The notes: generated from the letters alone by a model not told the origin. A stretch of DNA of 64,000 bases from Shewanella japonica (GCF_002075795.1 NZ_CP020472.1:2091001-2155000), one strand, 5' to 3'. Shown: positions 34,131-45,176, numbered from the stretch's first letter. Made by a program: numbers and translations.

Positions 34131-36068
34131 ATGACTGAATATTTTATTCAAGCATTTATTTATTTATCCGCAGCGGTTATCGCAGTGCCTATTGCTCAAC
34201 GCATGGGCTTAGGTTCCGTACTTGGCTATTTGATCGCAGGGGTTGTCATTGGACCGATTGTTGGGTTAGTCGGAAGTGAAACCAACACCATTCAGCATTT
34301 TGCAGAATTTGGCGTCGTCATGATGTTATTTTTAGTCGGTCTGGAGCTTGAACCTAAAATGCTCTGGTCGATGAGACATCGATTAGTGGGCATGGGTGGG
34401 CTGCAAGTCGGCTTATCGGCGGGTATTGTGATGGCTATTGCTATGATGTTTGAAATGTCATGGACGGTCGCGTTAACTATTGGCTTAATTTTCTCCTTAT
34501 CTTCCACAGCGATTGTTTTACAAACATTAAATGAAAAAGGCTTAACCAAAACAACGGCTGGTAAGAATGCATTTGGCGTGTTGTTATTTCAAGACATCGC
34601 GGTAATCCCTATGCTTGCGCTTATTCCGCTCCTAGCGCTTCCTGAATTAGTTGAAGCTGCGCAGTCCTCAGTGGCAGCTGCTGCTGAGCACCACGAAGAA
34701 CTTTCTTTAGTTGCAGACTTACATGGTGGTTTATATGCGCTGGTATTAGTGCTTTCAATCGGCTTGGTTGTTTTTGGGGGGCATTACTTGAGTCGGCCTG
34801 TATTCAGGTTTATCGCAGATTCAGGGGTGCGTGAGATCTCAACTGCGGCGGCTTTACTTTTGGTGATTGGGATTGCAACACTAATGAGCTTGGTGGGGGT
34901 ATCACCTGCACTTGGTACTTTCTTAGCGGGTGTCGTACTTGCAAACAGTGAATTTAAACATGAGCTTGAAACACATATAGGTCCATTTAAAGGGTTATTG
35001 CTAGGCTTGTTTTTCATTACGGTCGGCGCAGGTATCAACTTTGAAATCCTTTGGAATTATCTCGGAGTGATATTAGGCGTCACAGCCGCTGTGATGATAT
35101 TGAAAGCGCTGGTATTATTAGTGCTGAGCTTTATATTTCGCATCAAAGGAAGTGATAGATGGTTATATACTCTTAGCTTGGCGCAAGCAGGTGAGTTTGG
35201 CTTTGTATTGTTAAGTTTTAGTCAGCAAAACCATGTAATTTCGCAAGAAATTGCGCAGCCGTTATCTATAGTCGTTGCGTTATCTATGTTCCTTACTCCT
35301 GGGTTATTCATTTTTTACGAAAAAGTCATCTTGCCTAAATACGAGAAAACCTCGAATGATCGAGAGCAAGATGAAGTCGATGAGCAGGGAACAGTCATCA
35401 TTGCAGGTATTGGTCGTTTCGGACAGATTGTGAATCGTTTACTGCTGTCTAATGGCGTTAAAACCGTCGTGCTGGATCACCAAGCGACCCAAGTAGACAA
35501 CTTACGTAAAATCAATACGAAAGCTTACTATGGTGATGCAACTCGTCCTGATTTACTTGAGGCGGCTGGCGTTGCCACAGCGTCGGCATTTGTTGTCGCG
35601 ATTGATAACCCACAAAGTAGCGTTGAGCTCGTCAAGCACCTTAAGCACAAGTATCCTCATTTAAAAGTGATCAGCCGTGCATTTGATCGGGGACATGGTC
35701 ATTTGTTACGTCAAGCTGGAGCCGATTATGTTGAATCTGAAACATTCAGGTCGGCATTGAAAGTAGGCGCTGAATCAATGAAAGCAATGGGGTTCTCTTC
35801 AGAGTTGGTCGAGCGACAAAAACAAACGTATATGAGAGTGGAAAAAGAAGCTTCTGAAGTACTGTATAACGAATGGGCTGGTCGTTCTGATGGTGAGAAG
35901 TTTGGCGGTGACTTTATTAATCTATTCATTGAATATGAAGAGCGTTTGAAGGAAGCGATTGAAGCGGACACAGAGGCTTATAAAAGTCAGCGTTTTGCTC
36001 AAGAAGCGCCATGCGATCCTGAAAATGTGAACGCTTGCGAAGATGCTAATCTAAAGGTGATGTCATAA
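34131..36068 (+). CDS. Kef-type monovalent cation:proton antiporter (CPA2) with RCK domain
   Basis: A 645-residue CPA2 transporter. About 12 transmembrane segments occupy residues 5-390, and the family motif FGVVMMLFLVGLELEP is near 61-76. A cytoplasmic RCK/TrkA-N domain starts at about 420 with the nucleotide-binding GIGRFGQIVNR and continues to GDATRPDLLEAAG. It resembles KefB/KefC, which export K+ in exchange for H+ during electrophile stress. No KefF/KefG partner gene is adjacent, so glutathione gating is uncertain. The hydrophilic tail (about 590-645) is variable. Confidence 0.9.
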   Translation: MTEYFIQAFIYLSAAVIAVPIAQRMGLGSVLGYLIAGVVIGPIVGLVGSETNTIQHFAEFGVVMMLFLVGLELEPKMLWSMRHRLVGMGGLQVGLSAGIVMAIAMMFEMSWTVALTIGLIFSLSSTAIVLQTLNEKGLTKTTAGKNAFGVLLFQDIAVIPMLALIPLLALPELVEAAQSSVAAAAEHHEELSLVADLHGGLYALVLVLSIGLVVFGGHYLSRPVFRFIADSGVREISTAAALLLVIGIATLMSLVGVSPALGTFLAGVVLANSEFKHELETHIGPFKGLLLGLFFITVGAGINFEILWNYLGVILGVTAAVMILKALVLLVLSFIFRIKGSDRWLYTLSLAQAGEFGFVLLSFSQQNHVISQEIAQPLSIVVALSMFLTPGLFIFYEKVILPKYEKTSNDREQDEVDEQGTVIIAGIGRFGQIVNRLLLSNGVKTVVLDHQATQVDNLRKINTKAYYGDATRPDLLEAAGVATASAFVVAIDNPQSSVELVKHLKHKYPHLKVISRAFDRGHGHLLRQAGADYVESETFRSALKVGAESMKAMGFSSELVERQKQTYMRVEKEASEVLYNEWAGRSDGEKFGGDFINLFIEYEERLKEAIEADTEAYKSQRFAQEAPCDPENVNACEDANLKVMS

Positions 36069-36104
36069 TATGTTTTCTGGGTAGCTAGAAGCTGACTGAT
36101 AAAT

Positions 36105-36134
36105 AAAAAGGCCGTCAATTGACGGCCTTTTTTG
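36105..36134. terminator. Bidirectional terminator between antiporter gene and metG
   Basis: AAAAGGCCGTCAATTGACGGCCTTTT, a near-perfect palindrome with A/T flanks on both sides. Confidence 0.93.
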
Positions 36135-36151
36135 TATTAACTCACCAGAGA

Positions 36152-38194
36152 CTACATCACTCGCATGCCTGGTTTAGCGCCAGCGTGTGGTTCTAAAATC
36201 CAGATATCTTTTCCACCAGGGCCTGCTGCTAACACCATGCCTTCAGATTCGCCAAACTTCATCTTACGCGGCGCAAGGTTAGCGACCATGACAGTGTGTT
36301 TACCAATTAAATCTTCTGGCGCATAAGCCGATTTAATGCCAGCAAATACTTGTTTAGTTTCACCGCCTAAATCAAGCTCTAAACGAAGGAGTTTATTCGC
36401 TTTTTCAATGTGCTCAGCTTTAGCAATGAGTGCAATACGTAAATCAACCTTAGCAAAATCATCAAAAGTGATTTCAGGTGCTAACGGCTCTTTTTCAAGT
36501 TCTGTTTGCACTTGCTCAGCTTTAGGGGCTTTGGTTTCTGCAACTTGAAGATTTTCAGTTGACGCTTCAATAATCGCCTCAATACTCTTCATTTCAATAC
36601 GTTGCATTAACGCTTTAAACTTAGCAATTTCGTGGCCTGCTAAATCTTGGTTTAAATTGTCCCAAGTTAAGGTTAACTGTAGGAAGCTTTCAACTTTTTC
36701 AGCTAACTGAGGCAACACTGGTTTTAGGTAAGTCACCAAAATACGGAACAAGTTAAGTGCATTACTACAAACTTGATGCGCTTCTTCTTGTTTTGCTTCG
36801 TCTTTGATTAACTGCCAAGGTGCAGCATCGGCAACATAAGCGTTCGCCATATCGGCAAGTGCCATGATTTCACGCATCGCTTTACCGAATTCACGGGTTT
36901 CATATAAATCAGCAATAAGATCTTGTTTAGCTAAGAAAGCCTCTGTTAACGACATATCGTTAATTTTAGCTAACTTACCTTCAAATCGTTTACTGATAAA
37001 ACCAGCCGTGCGAGATGCTAAGTTTACCAATTTACCGACTAGATCTGAGTTTACGCGTTGAGCGAAGTCTTCAAGGTTTAAATCTAAGTCATCAACACGG
37101 CTATTTAATTTAGCGGCATAGTAATAACGAAGGTACTCAGGGTTTAAGTTATCTAAGTAGGTACGGGCTTTGATGAAGGTGCCTTTTGATTTAGACATCT
37201 TTGCGCCGTTCACTGTGACGTAACCATGAGCAAAAACACTCGTAGGTTTACGCACACCTGCGCCATCAAGCATTGCAGGCCAGAATAAACCGTGGAAGTT
37301 TACGATATCTTTACCGATAAAGTGATAAAGCTCGGTGCTTGAATCTTTATTCCAGTATTCGTCAAAGTTCAGATCATCACGTTTATCACATAAGTTTTTG
37401 AATGAACCCATGTAACCAATTGGGGCATCTAGCCACACATAGAAAAACTTGCCTGGTTGCTCTGGAATTTCGAACCCAAAATACGGCGCATCACGTGAGA
37501 TATCCCACTGTTGTAATCCTTGGTCGAACCATTCTCTTAATTTGTTAGCAATTTCAGGTTGTAAAGAACCTGATGAAAGCCACTCACCGAGCATGGTTTC
37601 AAATGCTGGTAAGTCAAAAAAGAAGTGTTCACTGTCTTTCATGACTGGAGTTGCACCTGATACAACAGAGTAAGGATTGATTAAATCTGTTGTGCTGTAA
37701 GTTGCACCGCAGTTGTCACAGTTATCACCGTATTGATCTTCACTTTTACATTTAGGGCAGGTGCCTTTAACGAAACGATCCGGTAAAAACATTTCTTTTT
37801 CAGGATCATATAATTGCGAGATGGTTTTGGTTTTGATGTAACCGCCATCGCGTAATTTTAAGTAAATATCACTGGCTAATTCACGGTTCTCATCACTGTG
37901 AGTACTGTGAAAGTTATCAAATTGAATATTAAAGTCCGCGAAATCTTGTTCATGCTCTTTTTGTACTTGAGCAATCATTTCTTCTGGGGTAATTCCCATT
38001 TGTTGAGCTTTGAGCATGATTGGGGTGCCATGGGCATCATCAGCACAAATATAGTGACATTCATGTCCACGAAGCTTTTGGTAACGAGACCAAATATCAG
38101 TTTGAATATACTCAAGCATATGACCTAAATGGATAGGACCATTGGCATATGGGAGGGCACTTGTCACCAGGATTTTACGTTGTGAATTTGTCAT
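36152..38194 (-). CDS. metG: Methionyl-tRNA synthetase
   Basis: A 680-residue class I synthetase. HLGH at residues 22-25, zinc-knuckle cysteines at 146, 149, 159 and 162 (CPKC...CDNC), and KMSKS at about 334-338. The C-terminal EMAP/Trbp111-like dimerisation and tRNA-binding domain starts at about 578 ([17 protein letters not shown]). An Ala/Glu/Thr-rich linker precedes that domain. It is divergent from apbC, as in E. coli. Confidence 0.98.
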   Translation of the reverse strand: MTNSQRKILVTSALPYANGPIHLGHMLEYIQTDIWSRYQKLRGHECHYICADDAHGTPIMLKAQQMGITPEEMIAQVQKEHEQDFADFNIQFDNFHSTHSDENRELASDIYLKLRDGGYIKTKTISQLYDPEKEMFLPDRFVKGTCPKCKSEDQYGDNCDNCGATYSTTDLINPYSVVSGATPVMKDSEHFFFDLPAFETMLGEWLSSGSLQPEIANKLREWFDQGLQQWDISRDAPYFGFEIPEQPGKFFYVWLDAPIGYMGSFKNLCDKRDDLNFDEYWNKDSSTELYHFIGKDIVNFHGLFWPAMLDGAGVRKPTSVFAHGYVTVNGAKMSKSKGTFIKARTYLDNLNPEYLRYYYAAKLNSRVDDLDLNLEDFAQRVNSDLVGKLVNLASRTAGFISKRFEGKLAKINDMSLTEAFLAKQDLIADLYETREFGKAMREIMALADMANAYVADAAPWQLIKDEAKQEEAHQVCSNALNLFRILVTYLKPVLPQLAEKVESFLQLTLTWDNLNQDLAGHEIAKFKALMQRIEMKSIEAIIEASTENLQVAETKAPKAEQVQTELEKEPLAPEITFDDFAKVDLRIALIAKAEHIEKANKLLRLELDLGGETKQVFAGIKSAYAPEDLIGKHTVMVANLAPRKMKFGESEGMVLAAGPGGKDIWILEPHAGAKPGMRVM

Positions 38195-38349
38195 TTTGTC
38201 TCAACAATCGATTACACTAAATATATGGTCAAGATACTAACCGATCAAAGTGATTATTTCATCAAACAACAACAAAAACGGCTAAATTAGCGCTCATTTT
38301 TCTCTAATTCTGGTACACTTGGGCAAATTTTTCGCTGGGAGTTCTGCTT

Positions 38350-39465
38350 TTGTCTACTTCGCATACAGATTATCAATTAAGTGATGACCTTCTTGGTCCA
38401 GTATTGAGTATTTTAGATGCATATCAAGATCCATATTTAGCCGAAGGGTTAGTGTCTGCAGGTTGTGTTAATAAGCTTGCGATAGAAGGCAAACGACTGC
38501 TTCTTGGCTTGGTATATCCTTACCCTTGTATGACGCAATATCGCGATACGGTTATGGATGTGACAAAAAAGCTCGCCGTGTTAGACGCCATCGACGAAGT
38601 CGAATGCGAAATTGATTTCCAGCCTCGCGTATTTTCAGCCATTGCTTCAGTAGAACCTATTCCAAATATCAAGCAAGTGATTGCTGTGGCTTCTGGTAAA
38701 GGTGGTGTTGGTAAATCGACAACCGCTGTCAACCTTGCGTTGGCATTAAAAGCAGAAGGCGCTGAAGTCGGTATTTTAGATGCTGATATTTATGGCCCAT
38801 CAATCCCAATGATGTTGGGGCTTCAAGGTTTTCAACCTACATCACCAGATGGCAAAATGATGACAGCAGCTTCTGCACATGGCATTTCAGCTCAATCAAT
38901 TGGCTTTATGCTAGATGATGGTGAAGCCGCTGTTTGGCGCGGTCCAATGGCAGCAGGTGCGTTGAACCAGTTATTAACTGAAACTCAGTGGCCAGAATTA
39001 GATTATTTGGTGATTGATTTGCCACCAGGGACTGGTGACATACAATTAACACTGTCACAAAAGTTTCCAGTCAGTGGCACGGTTGTTGTTACAACACCAC
39101 AAGATATCGCACTTGAAGATGCTAAAAAAGGCATCACCATGTTCCAAAAAGTGGATATTCCAGTTTTAGGTATCATCGAAAACATGAGTTTTCATTTATG
39201 TCCTGAATGTGGTCATAAAGAACATCCTTTTGGTACCCATGGCGGCAGCAAGATTGCTGAACGTTATGAAGTGCCATTATTGGGCGCATTGCCGCTCAAT
39301 ATTAATATTCGTGAGTCAATGGATGAAGGTAACCCTGCGGTTGCCAGTAAGCCAGACTCAGAAGTTGCTGCTATTTATCGTGAAATTGCCCGTAAAGTGG
39401 GGGCGCAACTTGCCAAGCAGCAAAACAAAAACACAGTTTCAATCAGTATTTCAGACGACGAGTAA
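38350..39465 (+). CDS. apbC: Iron-sulfur cluster carrier protein ApbC (Mrp)
   Basis: A 371-residue Mrp/ApbC P-loop ATPase. An N-terminal MIP18/DUF59-type domain covers about residues 10-95, the deviant Walker A GKGGVGKST is at 116-124, and the cluster-binding CPEC is at about 283-286. It carries [4Fe-4S] clusters to apo-proteins as a dimer. The start is TTG at 38350, with GGGAG upstream; no better ATG exists. udk follows after nine bases, so the two form an operon. The metG/apbC divergent pair is conserved with E. coli. Confidence 0.94.
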   Translation: MSTSHTDYQLSDDLLGPVLSILDAYQDPYLAEGLVSAGCVNKLAIEGKRLLLGLVYPYPCMTQYRDTVMDVTKKLAVLDAIDEVECEIDFQPRVFSAIASVEPIPNIKQVIAVASGKGGVGKSTTAVNLALALKAEGAEVGILDADIYGPSIPMMLGLQGFQPTSPDGKMMTAASAHGISAQSIGFMLDDGEAAVWRGPMAAGALNQLLTETQWPELDYLVIDLPPGTGDIQLTLSQKFPVSGTVVVTTPQDIALEDAKKGITMFQKVDIPVLGIIENMSFHLCPECGHKEHPFGTHGGSKIAERYEVPLLGALPLNINIRESMDEGNPAVASKPDSEVAAIYREIARKVGAQLAKQQNKNTVSISISDDE

Positions 39466-39474
39466 GGTTAAGTA

Positions 39475-40113
39475 ATGAATTCTCAGCAATGTGTCATTAT
39501 TGGTATCGCAGGTGCTTCAGCATCAGGCAAAAGTTTAATTGCCCAAACGATTTTTGAAGAACTAAAGCGCGACCTGGGCACCGATCAAATCGGTGTGATT
39601 AATGAAGATGCGTATTACCGTGACCAAAGTCATATGACAATGGAAGACCGTGTTAAAACCAATTATGATCATCCTAAAGCACTGGATCATCAACTATTAG
39701 CTGAACACCTTAAGCAATTAAAGAAGGGTGAGCAGGTAAATATTCCTTGTTATAGCTACAAAGAACATACTCGCATGAGTAAAACTCTGGATATGCAGCC
39801 TAAAAAGGTCATTATCTTAGAAGGTATTTTATTGTTAACTGATCCTAAATTACGTGAACTTATGGATGCGAGTGTATTCATGGACACACCGCTGGATATT
39901 TGTTTCTTACGTCGTTTAACTCGTGACGTTGCAGAGCGTGGCCGTACAATGGAGTCGGTCATTGCGCAATATAAAGCAACAGTGCGCCCAATGTTCTTAC
40001 AGTTTATTGAACCTTCAAAACAGCATGCTGATATCATTGTACCTCGTGGTGGTAAAAACAGAATTGCGACGGATATTTTAAAAGCTCGTATTCAGCATCT
40101 ATTAGCAAGATAA
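39475..40113 (+). CDS. udk: Uridine kinase
   Basis: A 212-residue uridine/cytidine kinase of pyrimidine salvage. The P-loop GASASGKS is at residues 13-20, the Asp-containing NEDAYYRDQ at about 43-51, and [11 protein letters not shown] is the lid region. It starts nine bases after apbC and ends at a terminator. Confidence 0.96.
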   Translation: MNSQQCVIIGIAGASASGKSLIAQTIFEELKRDLGTDQIGVINEDAYYRDQSHMTMEDRVKTNYDHPKALDHQLLAEHLKQLKKGEQVNIPCYSYKEHTRMSKTLDMQPKKVIILEGILLLTDPKLRELMDASVFMDTPLDICFLRRLTRDVAERGRTMESVIAQYKATVRPMFLQFIEPSKQHADIIVPRGGKNRIATDILKARIQHLLAR

Positions 40114-40153
40114 TATCTTCGCTTTTATACAGATGCTTGTTTAAGTGATAAAT

Positions 40154-40182
40154 TATAGGCTCTAATTCAGAGCCTATTTTTT
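40154..40182 (+). terminator. Terminator after udk
   Basis: ATAGGCTCT / AGAGCCTAT with loop AATTC and a T6 tail. Confidence 0.93.
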
Positions 40183-40360
40183 AATGACGCTTTTAAATAG
40201 TATTACACCGCTTGTTATTTTAACTATCACCTACAAGATAAGTAAATAGGGCGTTGCGGCGGGGTGTTACAAATGGCTTGCAATAACTCATTGATGTAAA
40301 TTGATAACAGATTAAGTAAAAAAGTAGTTTTCACCCGCAGGGATAGATTCAGGATAAAAC

Positions 40361-41206
40361 ATGGCTTTAGTATTTGTGAACGGACAATCTGAGAATACTA
40401 TACAAGCGCTTGACAGAGGGCTTGCATATGGCGATGGCGTATTTGCAACTATGCGAGTTTCCAATAGTCAGGTGATGTTTATTGAAGCGCACCTGTCTCG
40501 GTTAAACCAAGCTTGCCTTAGATTAGGTTTCCAACCTCCAGTATTATCTGATCTACAGTCCCGTTTGCAAAAGCATGCACAATCACTCGGTGAGGGATGT
40601 ATAAAGCTCTTAATTAGTCGTGGTGTTGGTGGACGCGGTTATACCGCCCCATCGAATCCGACCATAACTGAAGTGATATCTCTGCATGAGATACCAAAGC
40701 ATTACCAAGGTTGGCAGCAGCAAGGCATTAGTTTGTCAGTTTCATCCGTACAGTTGGCTAAACAGCCGTTATTAGCGGGAATGAAGCATTTAAATCGCCT
40801 TGAACAAGTGTTGATTAAACAGTATGAATTAACAGCTAAGGCAGATGATTGGCTTATTTTAGATACTGATAATCATGTTGTTGAAACTTCAATGGCTAAT
40901 ATATTTTTGGTCAAAGGTAACCAAGTGATTACCCCAAAACTTTCTGATAGCGGTGTGGCGGGCGTAATGCGAGAGCAAGTCATCAACACATTGCTAGATA
41001 ATCATTTTGCTGTCATGGCGACAAAAGTGACAATGGATGATATTAAAAACGCTGACCATGTCTTTATCACCAATAGTTTATTGGGTATGGTAAATATTAA
41101 TTCAATTATTGATCGCCAAGTTAATGCCAGCTTAAGCTCGACCACTCACTATAAACCTTGGCAGTACACCACACCATTATTAACCCAGCTAACATTGTCA
41201 CTATAA
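40361..41206 (+). CDS. pabC: 4-amino-4-deoxychorismate lyase
   Basis: A 281-residue fold-type IV PLP enzyme that makes p-aminobenzoate for folate. DRGLAYGDGVFATMR is near the N-terminus (about 19-33), and the PLP lysine is in GMKHLNRLEQV (about 146). The downstream TSMANIFLV and SGVAGVMRE are family motifs. BCAT and D-amino-acid transaminases share the fold, but the pabC-mltG-tmk-holB order supports PabC. The 178-base gap upstream has no gene and must hold the operon promoter. Confidence 0.94.
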   Translation: MALVFVNGQSENTIQALDRGLAYGDGVFATMRVSNSQVMFIEAHLSRLNQACLRLGFQPPVLSDLQSRLQKHAQSLGEGCIKLLISRGVGGRGYTAPSNPTITEVISLHEIPKHYQGWQQQGISLSVSSVQLAKQPLLAGMKHLNRLEQVLIKQYELTAKADDWLILDTDNHVVETSMANIFLVKGNQVITPKLSDSGVAGVMREQVINTLLDNHFAVMATKVTMDDIKNADHVFITNSLLGMVNINSIIDRQVNASLSSTTHYKPWQYTTPLLTQLTLSL

Positions 41207-41212
41207 AATAAT

Positions 41213-42223
41213 ATGAAAAAAACACTCACGATACTTCTTACATCTTTGATGACACTGACTACGGTTGCGTGTGTGGTAGGGTTTTGGGCCTACCAACAGA
41301 TTTTGGCCTACCCCAAACAAGTACTCAAGCTTGAAGAGCCGACCGAGTTAGTGATTGCCCAAGGTATGAATATTACTAAGCTAGGAAAAGAACTTGAAAC
41401 AAACGGAACGCTTTCTGATAGTTGGAAATTTAAATATTTATTAAAAATTAAGCCTGAATATGCGCATATAAGAACAGGGTTATATCAAATTAATCCTGGA
41501 GACAATATCGAGACATTATTAACAAAACTAAACCGAGGCGACGAAATGACTTTTTCGTTGACCTTAATTGAAGGTAAAACCATTAAAGAATGGCATGAAG
41601 CATTAACTGATTTGCCGCATTTAACGTTTGATGAGGACGTATTTAATCGAGTGCTGCTAAAAAATGGTGATGATTCAGGATTACCTGAAGGAAAGTTTTT
41701 TCCCGAAACTTATCAATATCAAGCCAACGAATCACTTGAGTCAATTTTAAATCGCAGCTATCAGATGATGCAAAAGACCTTAGAGCAAGCTTGGGAAGAG
41801 CGAGATAAGGAACTTAAGCTCAAGACGCCTTATGAATTACTAACAATTGCATCTATTATTGAGAAAGAAACAGGTAAGCCATCAGAGCGTGATTGGGTTG
41901 CCGCAGTGTTTAATAACAGATTGAAACTTGGGATGCGCTTGCAAACCGATCCAACAGTGATTTATGGCATGGGTGAGCGCTATAACGGAAATATCACGCG
42001 CGCTGATTTACGCGAGAAAACAGCATTTAATACCTATCGAATAAATGGGCTACCGCCTACACCAATCGCTGCCCCAAGTAAGGCTGCTATTTTTGCCGCT
42101 GCGAAACCAGCTGACGTGAAGTATTTATACTTTGTATCAAGAAATGACGGTAGTCATGTATTTTCAGAGACATTAGCACAACATAATCGTGCCGTTAACG
42201 AGTATCAGAGAAACAGAAAATGA
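41213..42223 (+). CDS. mltG: Endolytic transglycosylase MltG (YceG)
   Basis: A 336-residue YceG/DUF175 protein. One N-terminal membrane helix (about 7-29) anchors it in the inner membrane. A LysM-like region follows, and the catalytic domain contains [15 protein letters not shown] (catalytic Glu at about 219) and TDPTVIYG. It cleaves nascent glycan strands and sets their length. The stop overlaps the tmk start (ATGA). Confidence 0.95.
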   Translation: MKKTLTILLTSLMTLTTVACVVGFWAYQQILAYPKQVLKLEEPTELVIAQGMNITKLGKELETNGTLSDSWKFKYLLKIKPEYAHIRTGLYQINPGDNIETLLTKLNRGDEMTFSLTLIEGKTIKEWHEALTDLPHLTFDEDVFNRVLLKNGDDSGLPEGKFFPETYQYQANESLESILNRSYQMMQKTLEQAWEERDKELKLKTPYELLTIASIIEKETGKPSERDWVAAVFNNRLKLGMRLQTDPTVIYGMGERYNGNITRADLREKTAFNTYRINGLPPTPIAAPSKAAIFAAAKPADVKYLYFVSRNDGSHVFSETLAQHNRAVNEYQRNRK

Positions 42224-42849
42224 TTGAACAAAAAGCGAAGTTTGTCGTAATTGAAGGCCTCGAAGGCGCAGGAAAATCAAGTGCGATTGAACTTGTAAAA
42301 ACACTCATTACCTCCCATACCGGAAAAGCGCCGGTGTGTACTCGTGAGCCTGGTGGAACACCATTAGCTGAGAAAATGCGCGATTTAGTAAAAGTTGCTG
42401 ATGAAACCGATCCTTTATGTGATGAAGCAGAATGCCTACTTTTTTATGCTGCAAGGGCTCAGCTTATTGCCAATGTAATTAAGCCTGCACTTGCTGACAA
42501 TACATGGGTATTAGGCGATCGCCATAACTTGTCATCTTTAGCCTATCAAGGCGGTGGAAGAGGGTTGATGCCGCTTGTAAAATCAATCAGTGATATTACC
42601 TTAAAAGGGTTTAAACCGGATTTGACCTTGTACTTGGATATTGAGCCAAAACTTGGGCTTGAGCGAGCTGCAAATCGTGGTGCACTGGATAGAATTGAAG
42701 TTCAAAAAATCGAATTTTTTGAACGCGCGCGAGCAACATTTTTAGATTTTGCGGCAAAAGATGACTCTATTATTGTTATTGATGCCAGTAAAACCCTTGA
42801 AGAAGTGCATCAACAAATTACGACAGAATTAACGGCAAGATTATCTTGA
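42220..42849 (+). CDS. tmk: Thymidylate kinase
   Basis: A 209-residue dTMP kinase. The P-loop GLEGAGKSS is at residues 13-21, DR(H) is in [17 protein letters not shown] (about 98-114), and the first half has [11 protein letters not shown]. It supplies dTDP for DNA synthesis. The start overlaps the mltG stop by four bases. Confidence 0.97.
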   Translation: MIEQKAKFVVIEGLEGAGKSSAIELVKTLITSHTGKAPVCTREPGGTPLAEKMRDLVKVADETDPLCDEAECLLFYAARAQLIANVIKPALADNTWVLGDRHNLSSLAYQGGGRGLMPLVKSISDITLKGFKPDLTLYLDIEPKLGLERAANRGALDRIEVQKIEFFERARATFLDFAAKDDSIIVIDASKTLEEVHQQITTELTARLS

Positions 42850-42883
42850 ATAGCACCACTTCACGACAAACAGTGAGCCAATA

Positions 42884-43843
42884 ATGCAGGCATTTTATTT
42901 GAACCAACTTCCGTGGTTAGATGCGCCATTTACGCGTTTTGTTAACGAACGACTTAGTGGTCATAGTGCTCATGCGCAACTGGTAAGCATTGAACAAGGG
43001 TATGGCGGGCATATTCTTGCTAGGGAAATGGCTGAAGCTGCAATGTGCACTCAACTAACACCTGTTGGCGCATGTGGGCAATGCAAAAGTTGTTTATTGT
43101 TTAAAGCAGGAACACACCCAGATTGTCATGTTATTAAAGCTGATGGTGCACAGATTAAAGTGGATCAAATACGCGACTTGTGCCAAAAACTCACGGTGAC
43201 AGCGCAGCAAGGTGGTCAACGGGTTGCAATTATTCAAAATAGTGAGCAATTCAACCTTGCTTCAGCAAATGCACTATTAAAAACATTGGAAGAACCTGGG
43301 AATAATATTTTAATTATTTTACAAACTGATGTGCCGTCTCGATTACTTGCTACAATTAAAAGTCGTTGCCAACAGGTGGCTTACCTTAAACCTAACAAGC
43401 AACAAGTGCTTGATTGGTTAAATCAATTCCAACTACTGCCTCCTGCACCAGAAGGCCAAAAAACACATGATGTCACTTGGTGTTTAGGTATGATGGGTGG
43501 ACCGTTAAAATTGGCTGAGAGTTTAGAAAATGAGCATTATCATAAGCTATTAACTTTCCGACAAGATTGGGCTAAAAGTATTCAGTCAGGTCATCTTAGT
43601 GGCAGTTTAATCAAGGTTTCTGAACAGCAAATTGTTGACGCACTTAATGTTTTATATTTGTACTTGCGACAATATGTGTTAAAAAGTAAAAAGATAGATC
43701 CATTAGCGACAAGTAACATTATTGGTTTGTCTTCGAAAGTGGCACAAATGTGTCAGCGATTAACGACAATGGCGAGTATTAATGCCCCAGCATTATGCCA
43801 AGACTATATACTCGAATTTAGACAACTTATTCATCTTAAATAA
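42884..43843 (+). CDS. holB: DNA polymerase III delta-prime subunit
   Basis: A 319-residue clamp-loader subunit. The zinc module has Cys55, 64, 67 and 70 (CGQCKSC), followed by THPDCH. The P-loop region reads EQGYGGHILARE, lacking the usual Lys, as expected for non-hydrolysing delta-prime. The SRC motif (KSRCQ) that supplies the arginine finger is present at about 166-168. It follows tmk by 34 bases. Confidence 0.95.
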   Translation: MQAFYLNQLPWLDAPFTRFVNERLSGHSAHAQLVSIEQGYGGHILAREMAEAAMCTQLTPVGACGQCKSCLLFKAGTHPDCHVIKADGAQIKVDQIRDLCQKLTVTAQQGGQRVAIIQNSEQFNLASANALLKTLEEPGNNILIILQTDVPSRLLATIKSRCQQVAYLKPNKQQVLDWLNQFQLLPPAPEGQKTHDVTWCLGMMGGPLKLAESLENEHYHKLLTFRQDWAKSIQSGHLSGSLIKVSEQQIVDALNVLYLYLRQYVLKSKKIDPLATSNIIGLSSKVAQMCQRLTTMASINAPALCQDYILEFRQLIHLK

Positions 43844-43855
43844 TAGACTGAGACT

Positions 43856-44182
43856 ATGACCGATCTTGTGGTAAATTTTGATACTCTGCACCAATTGTAC
43901 AGAGCTTATATGCCTTTTATTAAACCTGCGGGTTTATTTATTTCAACGACTGAAAGCCATTTTTTAGGGCAAGAGTTGTCTATTTCATATAAATTACCTG
44001 GTACATCTCAAATGACCGACTTTAAAGGTGTTGTGGTTTGGATTAACCCTTTAGGCGCATCAGGTGGCAGGCCAGCAGGTATTGGTGTCAAAATTAAAAC
44101 CGATCCTGAAAGCCATAAACACCATATTGAAAAATTGCTTTCAAGTGAACTTTCTTCAAGTGATTTGACCTGCACTATGTAG
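43856..44182 (+). CDS. pilZ: PilZ-domain protein (type IV pilus PilZ class)
   Basis: A 108-residue PilZ protein. The core VVVWINPLGASGGRPAGIGVKI is at about 62-83, and the N-terminal RxxxR c-di-GMP motif is absent, as in the classic PilZ needed for type IV pilus assembly. Its position between holB and tatD is the standard one in pseudomonads and shewanellae. It is part of the pabC-mltG-tmk-holB operon. Confidence 0.9.
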   Translation: MTDLVVNFDTLHQLYRAYMPFIKPAGLFISTTESHFLGQELSISYKLPGTSQMTDFKGVVVWINPLGASGGRPAGIGVKIKTDPESHKHHIEKLLSSELSSSDLTCTM

Positions 44183-44226
44183 CTAGGTATTCTTGCTGGC
44201 TTATTTTCGTTTTAGATAAAATACCC

Positions 44227-45015
44227 ATGTTAATTGACTCTCATTGCCACTTGGACCGTTTAAAAGCGGCGCCAGATCAACCTAGTTTACAAGCTATCAT
44301 CGACGCTGCTAAATCTCGCGGTGTAGATTACCTGTTATGCGTTAATGTACGCCAACAAGGTTTCGAATCAATGCGTGAGAAAATGGCGCAATTCGATAAC
44401 GTATTCCTTTCTTCTGGTGTGCACCCATTAGATGTTCAAGAAGGGCTAAATGTAGCTGAAATCAAACAATTTGCGACTGATAAAAAGGTGGTTGCAATTG
44501 GTGAAACGGGTTTAGATTATTTTTACGCACCAGAAACGAAAACGCTGCAACAACAATGTTTCGAGCAGCAAATTGCCTTGGCTGTTGAAGTGAATAAACC
44601 GCTGATTGTCCATACACGTGATGCCCGTGAAGACACTATTTCAATGTTAAAAGCAGGCGGCGCTGATAAAGTTGGTGGTGTATTACATTGCTTTACTGAA
44701 AACTGGGAGATGGCGAAGGCGGCGATTGACTTAGGTTTTTATATTTCTGTGTCTGGTATTGTGACGTTTAAAAATGCTGGTGAATTACGCAGTGTTATTC
44801 GTCAAGTGCCGCAAGATAGATTACTTGTTGAAACTGACTCACCGTATTTAGCGCCCGTTCCGCACAGAGGTCAGGAGAATCAACCAGCTTATGTGCGTGA
44901 TGTCGCTGAATTTGTCGCTGAACTTCGTGGTGAGAAATATGAAGAGTTAGCTCGTTATACCTCTGAGAACTTCTTTAACCTTTTCACAGATGCAGCGAAA
45001 CTCATTGGTCGCTAG
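44227..45015 (+). CDS. TatD-family metal-dependent hydrolase (YcfH)
   Basis: A 262-residue TIM-barrel hydrolase. The metal ligands are visible: DSHCHLD at residues 4-10, GETGLDYFY (Glu at about 92), HTRDA (His128 region), HCFTEN (about 153) and ETDSPYLAP (Asp at about 203). PHRGQENQPAYV is a YcfH/TatD signature. The family includes 3'-5' DNases and D-aminoacyl-tRNA-related hydrolases; the YcfH branch is assigned by the adjacent holB. It is the last gene of the pabC operon. Confidence 0.93.
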   Translation: MLIDSHCHLDRLKAAPDQPSLQAIIDAAKSRGVDYLLCVNVRQQGFESMREKMAQFDNVFLSSGVHPLDVQEGLNVAEIKQFATDKKVVAIGETGLDYFYAPETKTLQQQCFEQQIALAVEVNKPLIVHTRDAREDTISMLKAGGADKVGGVLHCFTENWEMAKAAIDLGFYISVSGIVTFKNAGELRSVIRQVPQDRLLVETDSPYLAPVPHRGQENQPAYVRDVAEFVAELRGEKYEELARYTSENFFNLFTDAAKLIGR

Positions 45016-45021
45016 TTTCAG

Positions 45022-45060
45022 ACAAAAAAAGACCCAAAACTATCCAATTGTTCTGGGTCT
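45022..45060 (-). terminator. Reverse-strand terminator in the tatD-rsmF gap
   Basis: AGACCCA / TGGGTCT (plus AAAC / GTTC with one mismatch) lies at 45030-45060. On the reverse strand it is followed by a seven-T run, while the forward strand lacks one. A second hairpin GGCTCTT / AAGAGCC is at 45069-45087. Confidence 0.75.
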
Positions 45061-45176
45061 AGGGGAATGGCTCTTCATAAAAGAGCCTTGCGCTACTGTT
45101 GAGAGGCTATTCTCAGTAAATCAGTTAAGTTGTATTGTGGTCTACATTCAAGAATGTTTCGCGAGCACAACTTGAT
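45022..45176 (-). ncRNA. Candidate small RNA between tatD and rsmF
   Basis: A TATAAT element on the reverse strand (45188-45183, weak -35 TGTGCA) would start a transcript near 45176. It ends at the strong reverse-strand terminator at 45022-45060, giving about 155 nt with two 3' hairpins and no convincing reading frame. The terminator is 250 bases beyond the rsmF stop, which is far for a simple 3' end. The alternative is that it is just the rsmF 3' UTR terminator. Confidence 0.35.

Noticed and set aside
45001..45175. Short forward-strand frame overlapping the tatD end
   Set aside because: It runs through two hairpins and has no ribosome-binding site or known product.
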